A stretch of DNA of 64,000 bases from Daejeonella sp. (GTDB lineage: Bacteria > Bacteroidota > Bacteroidia > Sphingobacteriales > Sphingobacteriaceae): the NCBI RefSeq assembly GCF_030684675.1, contig NZ_JAUXXZ010000081.1, forward strand, positions 101,274 through 165,273, written 5' to 3'. This document shows, piece by piece, positions 54,456-63,532 of this stretch. The notes beneath the pieces are model-generated. The model saw only the letters and a list, made by a program, of their open reading frames with translations. It did no database searches and had not been told where the DNA came from. Every line of letters starts with the position of its first letter. The stretch's first letter is position 1. Position numbers and translations under genes: made by a program.

Positions 54456-55478
54456 CTACCTTATAAAAATTAATTTCTTTATAATTTTTCGAACCAACTC
54501 TACAACGGGTTTTACCAGTGGAACTTTGGTTTTAAACCTGTCTGTTATGGTGTAATAAGAATCTGATTTAAAGAACGCGTATTTTCTTAAATTTTCCAGG
54601 TATTGTTCAAACACCGGGACGATATCGGGTCGATCAGTAAATGTATACCGATCCTGGCTTACCGACGGATTATTTTTCTCAAAACAATCCATCCCCGCAC
54701 CGCTGAAATGGAAAAAGATAAGCGGTGTCTCATTATTATTTATAAAAAAATCCTCTCCCCTTTTAATAACTTCTCTTTCATGCAGGTTCCAGTAAGCTAC
54801 ATTACATCCTTTATGACGCAAAACCAGTACGTTATTAAAATATAAAGGAATAAGATTCATCCAGAGTTGCTCGGCGAACATCCCCTTCCTGGGCTCAAAA
54901 AAGCCTTGGTTCCTCAATTTCTTCATCCACCAATCCAAAAAGCTTCCTGCATCTTTATCCCGGCGAACTGCAAAAAAACCTGCATTATATATTCCCGATC
55001 TGAGAAAGTTCCGGTCATCAAAAATGAAACCGCTCTCTACTGTGCTCATGGAATGAGGAGTGATAACAATACTATGATCTTGTAATGCCTCAAAGACTGG
55101 TTCCAGTTTGTTAAAGAGTAATATATCACTATCAAGATAAATTAACCGGTCAATCTGATATTTGTCTAATAAAAAGCTCGCAAAATATGGTTTAAGGGCA
55201 CTGTTTAACTCCAGGGTTGCGTACTTTATATACATCTCCCTAAAAAAAGGCAATCTCATCTCTTCTGCGCAGACCAGGTCGTAATCCCCGGCAGGAAGCT
55301 GAGATCTATCCACAACATCTACCAGGCAAATAATGAATTTTATTTGTGGGTGGTATTTATGAACGGAGTCGAGCAATGAAAATGCACGCGATAAATGGTT
55401 TACCGTACAGCTTGTATAAATTGCATCCATATTGCCTGCAAAAATAGAAGAATATTTTCCTTTGAGAAGCATATGCAT
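54456..55478 (-). CDS. GT8-like nucleotide-sugar glycosyltransferase
   Basis: 340 aa (324 from the internal ATG at 55430). YTSCTVNHLSRAFSLLDSVH is the beta1-alpha1 nucleotide-binding start, and the metal-binding DxD is in LIYLDSDILLF (about residues 113-123). NAGFFAVRRDKDA follows. The 55430 start gives the usual GT8-like N-terminus. However, a box TATTTTTG at 55439-55446 would make that transcript leaderless, while the start at 55478 has AAAGG upstream. The sugar and acceptor are unknown. It lies at the end of the carbamoylation cassette, suggesting surface glycan synthesis. Confidence 0.82.
   Translation of the reverse strand: MHMLLKGKYSSIFAGNMDAIYTSCTVNHLSRAFSLLDSVHKYHPQIKFIICLVDVVDRSQLPAGDYDLVCAEEMRLPFFREMYIKYATLELNSALKPYFASFLLDKYQIDRLIYLDSDILLFNKLEPVFEALQDHSIVITPHSMSTVESGFIFDDRNFLRSGIYNAGFFAVRRDKDAGSFLDWWMKKLRNQGFFEPRKGMFAEQLWMNLIPLYFNNVLVLRHKGCNVAYWNLHEREVIKRGEDFFINNNETPLIFFHFSGAGMDCFEKNNPSVSQDRYTFTDRPDIVPVFEQYLENLRKYAFFKSDSYYTITDRFKTKVPLVKPVVELVRKIIKKLIFIR
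55439..55446 (-). promoter_or_regulatory. Possible -7 box inside the GT8-like 5' region
   Basis: TATTTTTG on the minus strand lies 8 nt before the internal ATG at 55430. It decides between the two start choices only if proven active. Confidence 0.3.
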
Positions 55479-55590
55479 TATTTACCTTTAAGAGGTCTAA
55501 TGAATGCAACCAAGGATCTTTAATTTGTGATTATGCGCCACGTACTAAATAAAATCGTGGTTTATGCAATCTGAAATTTTTGAACCAACT

Positions 55591-55953
55591 TTACCACACA
55601 TTCTCCAAACTTTCCTTTGTATAGGTGAAGTTTCTATCTTTAAAATAACTTTGAGCGCCTGGCTTAAGCCGTATCCCATTCTTTTTGCTAAATGTTCTTG
55701 ATAGAAATGAAAGCGGCAACAATACCACAACGTATACAAGGGTAAGTAAAACCTTACTCATAACATAACCCATTAAGTGAGCAAGTTTCATCCACGCCCA
55801 ATGTATTTTATCTGCAAGAAAAGGAATGAATATTCCTATGAACGCGAGAATACCGGCAGCAAGAAGCAGGTATGTTTTATGAGTTAGCCAAAAAAATACA
55901 CCGAGCGCAAAAACCAATACCAAAATCGTTTCTAAATGCTTTTCCCTGTTCAT
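55591..55953 (-). CDS. SxtJ-family membrane protein
   Basis: 120 aa from the ATG at 55953, 4 nt after the stop of the upstream 49-aa gene. Three hydrophobic segments are visible (LETILVLVFALGVFFWL, TYLLLAAGILAFIGIFIPFL, VLLTLVYVVVLLPLSFL), with KIHWAWMKLAHLMGYVMSKV between them, typical of SxtJ. The C-terminal tail is basic and aromatic. SxtJ is known from the saxitoxin cluster and from many surface-glycan loci, always beside a carbamoyltransferase; its biochemical role is unestablished. A start at 56010 would overlap the 49-aa gene and is rejected. Confidence 0.88.
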   Translation of the reverse strand: MNREKHLETILVLVFALGVFFWLTHKTYLLLAAGILAFIGIFIPFLADKIHWAWMKLAHLMGYVMSKVLLTLVYVVVLLPLSFLSRTFSKKNGIRLKPGAQSYFKDRNFTYTKESLENVW

Positions 55954-55957
55954 GTGG

Positions 55958-56107
55958 TTAAAATAAGGTATAAATAAATGGTGATATTGCCGAACTTCCG
56001 CCCAGTACAATTAATATTCCAATCAATAACAGAACAAAGATCAGCGGCGCTAACCACCATTTTTTCCTGGCTTTCATAAAACCCCATAAATCTTTAAGAA
56101 AATCCAT
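55958..56107 (-). CDS. DUF5989/SxtK-like small membrane protein (49 aa)
   Basis: A 49-codon gene read directly from the minus strand. It starts MDFLKDLWGFMKARKKWWLA, continues with one membrane segment (PLIFVLLLIGILIVLGG) and ends SSAISPFIYTLF. This is the pattern of DUF5989 proteins, which include SxtK. It sits between the carbamoyltransferase (31 nt upstream) and sxtJ (4 nt downstream). The gene order sxtI-like, sxtK-like, sxtJ-like suggests a membrane complex that positions the carbamoyltransferase. Function is inferred from conserved neighbourhood. Confidence 0.88.
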   Translation of the reverse strand: MDFLKDLWGFMKARKKWWLAPLIFVLLLIGILIVLGGSSAISPFIYTLF

Positions 56108-56138
56108 ATTATTATTTTTTAAGAGTGATAATTTTTTG

Positions 56139-58004
56139 TTAATCTAAGAAGAACTCTTTTCTCCAGTCATCTTTTTCCTTCCATTCAGGTTGGTCCTTTT
56201 TATCGAAAATAAAATTACCTGCTATAAGGTAATCCATATCTGTTCGCATAAAGCAACGGTATGAATCTTCAGGAGTATTAACGATCGGCTCGCCGCGAAC
56301 ATTAAAGCTTGTATTAACCATAACAGAATAACCGGTTATCTTTTTAAATGCATTCAGCAGTTTCCAAAACCTCAGATTTGTTTCTTTATGAACCGTTTGA
56401 AGTCGTGCGGAATAATCTATGTGAGTAATTGAAGGAATATCACTTCTTAGAAAATATAATTTATCAAGCAATTCCTTCGCGCTGAAATTTGAAGGGTAAG
56501 GGATGCGTCTGTTTACTTTAACCGGTTTTACCAGCAACATGTAAGGCGAAATATCATTGTGTTCAAAATATTCGCTAACATCTTCAATTGGTACTACAGG
56601 CGCAAACGGTCGGAAACCTTCGCGGTATTTAATTTTCAGATTCAGTTTTTTCTGCATTTTGGGATTCCGTGCGTCTGCAATAATACTTCGTGCCCCCAAC
56701 GCTCTGGGACCAAATTCCATTCGTCCCTGGTGCCAGCCAATTATGTTACCCTCAGCAATCAATGCGGCAGCCTTTTCCACAAGGGCATCTTCCGTTTCAA
56801 ATTGCTTGCATGGGGCACGATATTTTTTTGCGACTGTATTTATCTCCATATCAGAATGCTCAGTACCCAGATAAGACCCCTTTAAACCGTCAAGCCTTGT
56901 TGGATCAACCTTTCTTTCATTGCCATAATAAATATAATGTGCAGCGTATGCTGCTCCTAAAGCTCCACCTGCATCCCCGGCTGCAGGTGTGATAAAGATC
57001 TGTTTGAAAATTTTAGCATCGTCAAGCTTGCCATTTGCCACACAATTAAGTGCTACGCCACCCGCCATACATAGGTAATCAGCATTTGTTAGCTTTTTTG
57101 CTTCTTTGCCAAGGTTAAGCACAACTTCTTCGGTTACTTGCTGGATTGCCAATGCAAGATCGCAATGATTTTGCTCAATCAGAGATTCTGAATTACGACG
57201 CGGAAATCCGAAAAGTTGCTTCCATTTGTCATCATACACCATTCTTAATCCTGTTGCATAGTTGAAATAATCCTGGTTAAGGAAAATTGAACCATCTTCT
57301 TTCAGTTCAACAAGATTAGTTTTGATAACACTTACAAAGTGCTTTACTTGTTCAGAATTATGGTTGCCATAAGGTGCAAGGCCCATTAGCTTATACTCTC
57401 CTGAATTAACTTTAAAACCGCAGAAATAAGTAACAGCAGAATATAGCAATCCCAACGAATGAGGAAAGTCCAGCTCCTTTAAAATAGTGATCTTATTACC
57501 TTCTCCAAGACAAATAGAAGCAGTAGCCCATTCGCCTACACCATCAATAGTCAGGATAGCGGCCCGCTCATATGATGATGGATAAAACGCACTTGCAGCA
57601 TGAGATAAATGATGTTCAGGAAACAAAAGTTTTACTTTTTTCCTGTCAACTTTTTCAATGGTATCCAATGCTTCCCATATCAGTTTTTTCAGAAATAACT
57701 TTTCCTTTAGCCACACCGGCATTGACATCATGAATGATTTCAATCCTTTCGGCGCATAAGCATAGTAGGTTTCTAGCAATCGCTCAAATTTTAATAAAGG
57801 CTTATCATAAAAAACTACAGCATCTACATCATTAATTGAACGACCTGAATATTCAAGACAAAAACGGGCTGCATTTACCGGAAAATCCGGGTCATGTTTT
57901 TTGCGGGTAAAGCGTTCTTCCTGTGCGGCTGCAATTACTTCTCCATTCTCAATAATAGCAGCTGCAGAGTCGTGATAAAATGCGGAAATACCAAGTATTA
58001 TCAT
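56139..58004 (-). CDS. O-carbamoyltransferase (NodU/CmcH/SxtI family)
   Basis: 621 aa. The N-terminal Kae1-like domain starts MIILGISAFYHDSAAAIIEN and holds the metal-site histidines HHLSHAASAFYP (131-142). LTIDGVGEWAT, SLGLLYSAVTYFCGFK and MAGGVALNCVANGKL continue it. The C-terminal YrdC-like part includes GRMEFGPRALGARSIIADAR and NTSFNVRGEPIVNTPED. Such enzymes make carbamoyl-AMP from carbamoyl phosphate and ATP and transfer the carbamoyl group to a hydroxyl. The acceptor here is probably a sugar of a surface polysaccharide, judging by neighbours. It is complete and of normal length. Confidence 0.95.
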   Translation of the reverse strand: MIILGISAFYHDSAAAIIENGEVIAAAQEERFTRKKHDPDFPVNAARFCLEYSGRSINDVDAVVFYDKPLLKFERLLETYYAYAPKGLKSFMMSMPVWLKEKLFLKKLIWEALDTIEKVDRKKVKLLFPEHHLSHAASAFYPSSYERAAILTIDGVGEWATASICLGEGNKITILKELDFPHSLGLLYSAVTYFCGFKVNSGEYKLMGLAPYGNHNSEQVKHFVSVIKTNLVELKEDGSIFLNQDYFNYATGLRMVYDDKWKQLFGFPRRNSESLIEQNHCDLALAIQQVTEEVVLNLGKEAKKLTNADYLCMAGGVALNCVANGKLDDAKIFKQIFITPAAGDAGGALGAAYAAHYIYYGNERKVDPTRLDGLKGSYLGTEHSDMEINTVAKKYRAPCKQFETEDALVEKAAALIAEGNIIGWHQGRMEFGPRALGARSIIADARNPKMQKKLNLKIKYREGFRPFAPVVPIEDVSEYFEHNDISPYMLLVKPVKVNRRIPYPSNFSAKELLDKLYFLRSDIPSITHIDYSARLQTVHKETNLRFWKLLNAFKKITGYSVMVNTSFNVRGEPIVNTPEDSYRCFMRTDMDYLIAGNFIFDKKDQPEWKEKDDWRKEFFLD

Positions 58005-58047
58005 TATGCGGTTCTATAGATTAAAATTTTAGGAACAAAGAGGCAAA

Positions 58048-59157
58048 TCAATTTACCGCCTTGTGATCTGATAAAATGTATTCACTGATCTTTTGCCCCA
58101 ACATCTTATGAGTTTCTGCTGAAATATGTCTGCTTCCATGTTTAACGTGAATTAAAGAAATCTTGCTGTAATCAGTGATCATATTATCATAATTAAACAA
58201 TGTGTCGCAACTTTTTTTTACATGAGGTACCAAATTTTTTGGAATAGAGGGTGAGGTAGAGACAATAGGATCCAGCTGGGGAATATCAAGAATAATTAAT
58301 TTAATTCCCTGTGCTTTGCAGTAATCATGGAAACGGCCTATCAACTTTTTCATAAGCTCTTCTGAATAGTTGGTATTTGGATTAACTGCAATGGCAAGTT
58401 CAGTTTCCTTACCTGAAGCTGCTTTTTGATTCAGTTTTTTAATAAAGTCCCACACGGTATTAAACGCATAGCCATACAAATACGACTTTTCTCCCAACCA
58501 CCTGAATATTCCATATTTATAGAGTTTATTCTGAATGCTGACACCTGGGATATATTCATGATTTTTAACTACTAAGGAGTCATTCCTGAGTTCAAACAGA
58601 TCACTTCTAATATTATCTTGATAATCATTTGCGAACAAAGCCACCACTACATAATCTGGTTTATATTTATACCCCTCATTTTCCAAAAAGACTAATTCTT
58701 CTGCGGTGCTAAACCCTGAAACACCAGCATTGATAACAATGCTTTTTAAACCATTCTTATTTAACATGTTTTCAGCAAAACTTGAAAAGGTTTCATCCTG
58801 GTTAACATCATAGCCTTGCGTATGCGAATCACCTAAAGCAATAACCCTGATCTCTCCCTTTTCTTTTTTGTAATTAATATCCTTATCATTTCTAAATCCT
58901 TTATTGTTGGTTTTAAAATTAAAAGAGCCCTCAAAACTTGTATGCGTAAAAGTCATATTAGGTCTAATCCGCCTAATCTTAAAGTCTCCATATGTAACAT
59001 CAGTATGATATCGCGGATACAATACCATCTCTTTTTTATACATCAGTCTAATAATCACTTCCCCAATCAATAAACCTATAATTATAGATATACTAAAAAT
59101 CAACAGACCTCCGAGAAAAGACTTTAAATTATTTTTTTTGCCAGATTGTGTTTGCAT
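58048..59157 (-). CDS. SGNH/GDSL hydrolase-like protein with N-terminal membrane anchor
   Basis: 369 aa. One membrane helix (FLGGLLIFSISIIIGLLIGE, about residues 14-33) is followed by a periplasmic SGNH domain. Block I is VIALGDSHTQGYDV with the nucleophilic Ser, block II is NAGVSGFSTAEE, block III-like is VVALFANDYQDN, and a late HISAETHK may hold the catalytic His. Such proteins add or remove acyl groups on glycans. It is first in the transcript leading into the carbamoyltransferase cassette, 43 nt upstream of it. Confidence 0.85.
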   Translation of the reverse strand: MQTQSGKKNNLKSFLGGLLIFSISIIIGLLIGEVIIRLMYKKEMVLYPRYHTDVTYGDFKIRRIRPNMTFTHTSFEGSFNFKTNNKGFRNDKDINYKKEKGEIRVIALGDSHTQGYDVNQDETFSSFAENMLNKNGLKSIVINAGVSGFSTAEELVFLENEGYKYKPDYVVVALFANDYQDNIRSDLFELRNDSLVVKNHEYIPGVSIQNKLYKYGIFRWLGEKSYLYGYAFNTVWDFIKKLNQKAASGKETELAIAVNPNTNYSEELMKKLIGRFHDYCKAQGIKLIILDIPQLDPIVSTSPSIPKNLVPHVKKSCDTLFNYDNMITDYSKISLIHVKHGSRHISAETHKMLGQKISEYILSDHKAVN

Positions 59158-59819
59158 TAGGTGGACTTTTGTGTTTGCATATTGTTTTTCTTTTCGTCAA
59201 AAAAGCTAAATCATTGAATTCCAAATTTCTAATGCTTCTGAAAAACAATATCTATTTGTTTAAACTTAATCCTTATTTAAATTTTAAAAGTAGATAAATT
59301 TAATGTATATTCTTCTAAGAGCGGCTGCTTATCAAAGCAGCAAAATTTAATCTCAAAGCATCAATCAATGAAAACTGATGAATTTTCGAAAGGTCAGTAG
59401 TACATGCCGCTACCTGGATGGCCACGATCCACGACTTTCAAAAAACAATAATGAGTAGCTCTATTAATTTGGTCAACATACCAACATGAGCCCTTAAATT
59501 GTTCTTTTAACCTATGGTCGGTGTTTTCTTTGCCATATCTATATAAGCGCGGTATGGTGAAAAACACCAACCGTGTAAATTTAGGAATTAGACTATTTCA
59601 TTAATGTGAATCTTAATCTTTAGATAGTTCAATATCGAACTCACATTTCTTTAAAGTCCGGAATAAGGTTTCATGCTGGATTTTACATTACACCTAATAA
59701 TCAGCTTTGGGAAGGAGAAAAAGCTGGAATTGAAAGCCTAAACAAATGCTTTCGACAAATATTTTCGTCAACCTAATGATTTATGTACTTTTAAACGGTA
59801 AAATCAGTTCCGATCTCGC
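59158..59819. other. Intergenic stretch with a dispersed hairpin, no gene
   Basis: 662 nt between divergent genes. It contains the fourth dispersed hairpin and, 35 nt before it, GGTCGGTGTTTT, which is nearly the inverse of AAAACACCAACC. TACTTTTA near 59784 is one base from the -7 consensus for the O-antigen polymerase-like gene. No coding region is seen. Confidence 0.55.
59548..59574. repeat. Dispersed hairpin repeat, copy 4
   Basis: Arms CGCGGTATGGTG and CACCAACCGTG around AAAAA, with one bulge. The arm GGTATGGTG-CACCAACCG is shared with copy 3, 41 kb away. Confidence 0.5.
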
Positions 59820-61190
59820 ATGTTTGTATTTCCGCTCCTTTATTTTTTCGCTTTCTTAAAAGCAATAAAGGATATTTTTCATAAAAATCCTCAGGGCGGG
59901 ATGTTATTTATAATCTTCGGATTATCAATCTACAATACAACACTTTCAATTCTTAATCAAGCCGGTTATAAGTCCTTGATTTTTTTATTCCAACCTTTTA
60001 AAGAGATAGTAATCCTTGCAATGCTGGCAGTATCAGTCTTGGGATTAAAAGAAAGGATCCGATTTCACGTCATTGATTATTGCGTAGCAGGATATTTCCT
60101 GTATACAGGCTTGTATGTTTTTCTTCCGTTGGGAGATTTTGGCTTCATGGAGCGGCTTTTAGCCTATAAAAACACTTCATTTTTCGCATTGATTTATTTT
60201 ACAGGCCGTCTGATAGATCCCCGCACATTACAGATAAGTAAGTATTTCCATTTTATTTTGATTGTGGCAATTTCAGCAGCAATACTAGTTGTTTACGAGG
60301 CCGCATCTGACCAGCACTTTCAATCATTAACCGGATATTCTGATTATGTATTTGACTTTTTCGGGCAGCAGCAAGAAGGAAATTATGGTTTGACATGGAC
60401 CTTTGAACGATCCGCAAATGGGCTCAAGCGATTTGCCAGTTTTTTCTCTGATCCTCTGGAACATGCTTCAGCTACATTACTTTCCATTTGCGTTATCGCT
60501 GCATTATTTACGAAGAAAAATAATGCTTTTAATCCCACCAAGCTTGGCTTAATAGCCTTAGCAGCATCTTTTGTTTCTTTATTTTTCTCCATTTCCAGAT
60601 CCTCAACGGTGAGTTATTTTGTAATCATATATGTATATGCTTTAATAACTCACAAAAAGTACATTTTACACACCTCCCATGCACTTATCGCATTGGGCTT
60701 TATATATATTGGCATTCTCCTGGAGAATACAGATCTGTATGACTATATATTATCAACACTCACTTTACAGGAAGAGTCAGCATTGGGACACTTAATCGCA
60801 TGGATTGAAGGCCTGACAGCAATTATCAACAACCCTTTTGGGCTCGGGCTCGGCATGTCGGGAAGAATAGCAGTTAGCCTGGGATCTACAATTGGGGGAG
60901 AAAACCAGTTTATTATTCTTGGTGTACAGGTCGGTGTTGTCGCTGTCCTGCTTTACGTCTTCATTCATTTCGCGGTAATTGCTTACTCCTACAAATGGTT
61001 CCGGCATCTTGACGGCAAAGAAAGGATGGTAGCTTTATGCATATTCCTACTGAAAGTCGGAATTACTCTGCCTCTTTTTACAGCAAGTCTAGATATTTTT
61101 TCATACATAACCTATATAAACTGGTTCCTGTCAGGAGTTTTTGTTAACATGATCATGAGAAAGGAGAGTGATGACCATGCCCTTACTTAA
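59820..61190 (+). CDS. O-antigen ligase/polymerase-like membrane protein
   Basis: 456 aa with about ten to twelve hydrophobic helices. A long periplasmic loop lies near residues 165-200 (TGYSDYVFDFFGQQQEGNYG). A cluster ISRSSTVSYFVIIYVYALIT is followed by FGLGLGMSGRIAV, like the Wzy_C/O-antigen ligase family. It probably polymerises or ligates oligosaccharide repeat units. Wzy proteins share little sequence identity, so the call rests on topology and context. Confidence 0.75.
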   Translation: MFVFPLLYFFAFLKAIKDIFHKNPQGGMLFIIFGLSIYNTTLSILNQAGYKSLIFLFQPFKEIVILAMLAVSVLGLKERIRFHVIDYCVAGYFLYTGLYVFLPLGDFGFMERLLAYKNTSFFALIYFTGRLIDPRTLQISKYFHFILIVAISAAILVVYEAASDQHFQSLTGYSDYVFDFFGQQQEGNYGLTWTFERSANGLKRFASFFSDPLEHASATLLSICVIAALFTKKNNAFNPTKLGLIALAASFVSLFFSISRSSTVSYFVIIYVYALITHKKYILHTSHALIALGFIYIGILLENTDLYDYILSTLTLQEESALGHLIAWIEGLTAIINNPFGLGLGMSGRIAVSLGSTIGGENQFIILGVQVGVVAVLLYVFIHFAVIAYSYKWFRHLDGKERMVALCIFLLKVGITLPLFTASLDIFSYITYINWFLSGVFVNMIMRKESDDHALT

Positions 61191-61357
61191 AATTGTATAC
61201 TGTAAACGAATTTATCATACCCAGGACAGTGCAAACGCATTAAAATCTGGGTTATTTATCAGGGTGCTGGAACAGAAATCGGCCCGAAAATATGAGTTAA
61301 AAACATATTAACACTATAATACTTTATATTTGACAGCTCTATAATAAATGCAATTAT

Positions 61358-62485
61358 ATGAATAAGTCTCTCATTATAGGTATTGATGTCCGCGATCTGA
61401 AAATTGCTAAAACTGGTGCTAAAACCTATCTTGAAGAAATATTAAATGAGTTTAAAAGTGATGGCCATGGTTGCGAAATTAAGTTTTTTGATTCCTCTTT
61501 ACCGGTTTATACAGGCCCAAATAAATTTTTGAAATTAATAGAACATGTACGGTACTTTTTCTGGAAGCAGCTGGTACTACCGATAAAGGCCTATGCTAAT
61601 AACTGCGACTTGCTTTTCTGTACCGATTATTTTGTTCCTTATATCCATTTGGGATATAAGCCGATACCTATGTTTTACGATGCCTTCTTTTACGAATACC
61701 CCGAACAATGCAATCCTTTATGGCTAAAAATGTTCAAGACATTGGGTGTGAGTGCTGCGAAAAGAGCCCCATACATCATCACCTTATCGGAATATTCCAA
61801 AACCCGACTTGTCCATTTTACGGGAATTGATCCTGATAAGATAATTCCAATTCACCTTGCACCAAAAAAGACAGCAGCAAAAAAAACAGACCCCGATTTT
61901 ATACCTTCGTTCAAGACACCCACATCAAAATTCATATTGCATGTTGGCGTGTTGGAAAAAAGGAAAAACCTGGTAAGACTGGTAGAAGCTTTTAAACTAC
62001 TTCGCGATAAAGGCCATACAGATTACTCCCTGGTATTTGTAGGACAGCCAAGTTCAAAAGATGAAATGGATGGATCTGCGGAGCTAGTAGCAGCTATTCA
62101 ACGTGAAAACCTGGAAGATTTTGTAATGATGTCTGGATATGCCAGTGATGATGAACTAGCTTATTTTTATAAGTACGCTTCGTTGTATGTATTCCCCTCT
62201 CTAAACGAGGGATTTGGCTTACCGGTCCTGGAAGCATTTCACCACCAGTTACCTGTTCTGGTCTCAGATAATACCTGCCTGCCAGAAGTAGGAGGCGATG
62301 CGGTTTTATGCTTCGATCCCTTCAATGTTGAAGATATCAGTAAAAAAATGAGTGCCCTCATCGAGGACAATAAACTTAGGTCTGAGCTCATCAGAAAGGG
62401 AAACGAACGATTGAAACTTTTCTCCTGGGAGAAAAATGCTGAAGAATTAATAAAAACTTTTAGGGCAGCTATCAATAAAAATTAG
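61358..62485 (+). CDS. GT4-family (GT-B fold) glycosyltransferase
   Basis: 375 aa. The C-terminal domain shows FILHVGVLEKRKNLVRLVEA (about residues 190-209), MSGYASDDELAYFYKYASLY and the nucleotide-sugar signature FPSLNEGFGLPVLEAF (about 283-298). LPEVGGDAVLCFDP completes it. A retaining glycosyltransferase of the mannosyl/rhamnosyl type is likely, which would fit the GDP-mannose dehydratase next door. The acceptor is unknown. Confidence 0.92.
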   Translation: MNKSLIIGIDVRDLKIAKTGAKTYLEEILNEFKSDGHGCEIKFFDSSLPVYTGPNKFLKLIEHVRYFFWKQLVLPIKAYANNCDLLFCTDYFVPYIHLGYKPIPMFYDAFFYEYPEQCNPLWLKMFKTLGVSAAKRAPYIITLSEYSKTRLVHFTGIDPDKIIPIHLAPKKTAAKKTDPDFIPSFKTPTSKFILHVGVLEKRKNLVRLVEAFKLLRDKGHTDYSLVFVGQPSSKDEMDGSAELVAAIQRENLEDFVMMSGYASDDELAYFYKYASLYVFPSLNEGFGLPVLEAFHHQLPVLVSDNTCLPEVGGDAVLCFDPFNVEDISKKMSALIEDNKLRSELIRKGNERLKLFSWEKNAEELIKTFRAAINKN

Positions 62486-62551
62486 CATTTTCGTAAACTA
62501 TTTATCATTTTCTGCGTATTCAATTTGAATACAGGCTATTAAACTAGATAC

Positions 62552-63532
62552 GTGAAGAAAGCTTTAATTTGCGGGGTCTCTGGACAAGATGGTTCATACC
62601 TGGCTAAATTTTTACTTGAAAAAGGCTATTATGTTTATGGAGCATCCCGTGATGCGCAAACATCCCCCTTTATCAATCTGAAAAAACTTGGGATAAAAGA
62701 CGATATCAACCTGATCTCTATAAATATTACTGATTTTGGTAATACCCTCGAATGTATCAACAAGATAAAACCAGACGAAGTCTATAACTTGGCAGGTCAG
62801 AGTTCTGTCCGTTTATCTTTTGATCAGCCCCATGAAACTCACGAAAGTATTAGTACCGGAAACCTGAATCTTCTGGAAGCAGTAAAATTCAGCAATCTGC
62901 CTATCAAATTGTATAATGCCGGTTCAAGTGAGTGTTTCGGAGATAGCAGCATTCCTGCAAATGAAAACACCATTTTCCATCCAAGAAGTCCGTATGCAAT
63001 TGCCAAAGCAACTGCATTCTGGCAAATAGATAATTACAGAGAAGCATATAACCTCTTTGCCTGTACAGGCATACTGTTCAATCATGAATCACCCTTAAGA
63101 CCAGAACACTTTGTAACCAAGAAGATCATATCAGCAGCCTGCAAGATTCACAGGAACAGATTGAATAAGCTTAGTCTGGGGAATATCAATATCGAGCGGG
63201 ACTGGGGATGGGCTCCTGATTATGTAGAGGCAATGTGGTTGATGATGCAGCAAGACCAACCAAAAGATTATATCATAGCCACCGGCAAGAGTCATACGCT
63301 TAAAGAATTTATTGATTTTACATTCAAAGCTCTGGATTTGAACTGGGAGGAACATGTCGTTATTGACGAAGTGCTAAGGAGGCCTACCGATTTACAGATT
63401 GGTCGGGCAGACCCTGGTAAAGCTAACAGGGAATTGCAGTGGAAAGCTAAACTCGGACTTAATTCAATTATTGAGAACATGATTGAACATGAATTAAGCT
63501 ATTCAAATCTCAACTCTCCAAGCTCCTATTAA
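62552..63532 (+). CDS. gmd: GDP-mannose 4,6-dehydratase
   Basis: 326-aa extended short-chain dehydrogenase making GDP-4-keto-6-deoxymannose, the precursor of GDP-fucose, GDP-rhamnose and perosamine. The NADP loop is ICGVSGQDGSYLAKFL (about residues 6-21). Catalytic residues are in NAGSSECFG (Ser) and SPYAIAKA (Tyr-x3-Lys). LFNHESPLRPEHFVTKKI and RDWGWAPDYVEAM are typical of GMD. The start is GTG at 62552. The reductase or fucose synthase that would act next is not in the window. Confidence 0.92.
   Translation: MKKALICGVSGQDGSYLAKFLLEKGYYVYGASRDAQTSPFINLKKLGIKDDINLISINITDFGNTLECINKIKPDEVYNLAGQSSVRLSFDQPHETHESISTGNLNLLEAVKFSNLPIKLYNAGSSECFGDSSIPANENTIFHPRSPYAIAKATAFWQIDNYREAYNLFACTGILFNHESPLRPEHFVTKKIISAACKIHRNRLNKLSLGNINIERDWGWAPDYVEAMWLMMQQDQPKDYIIATGKSHTLKEFIDFTFKALDLNWEEHVVIDEVLRRPTDLQIGRADPGKANRELQWKAKLGLNSIIENMIEHELSYSNLNSPSSY

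Noticed and set aside
55954..56010. An earlier start for the SxtJ-like protein
   Set aside because: It would overlap the 49-aa DUF5989-type gene; the ATG at 55953 lies 4 nt after that gene and begins a normal SxtJ N-terminus.
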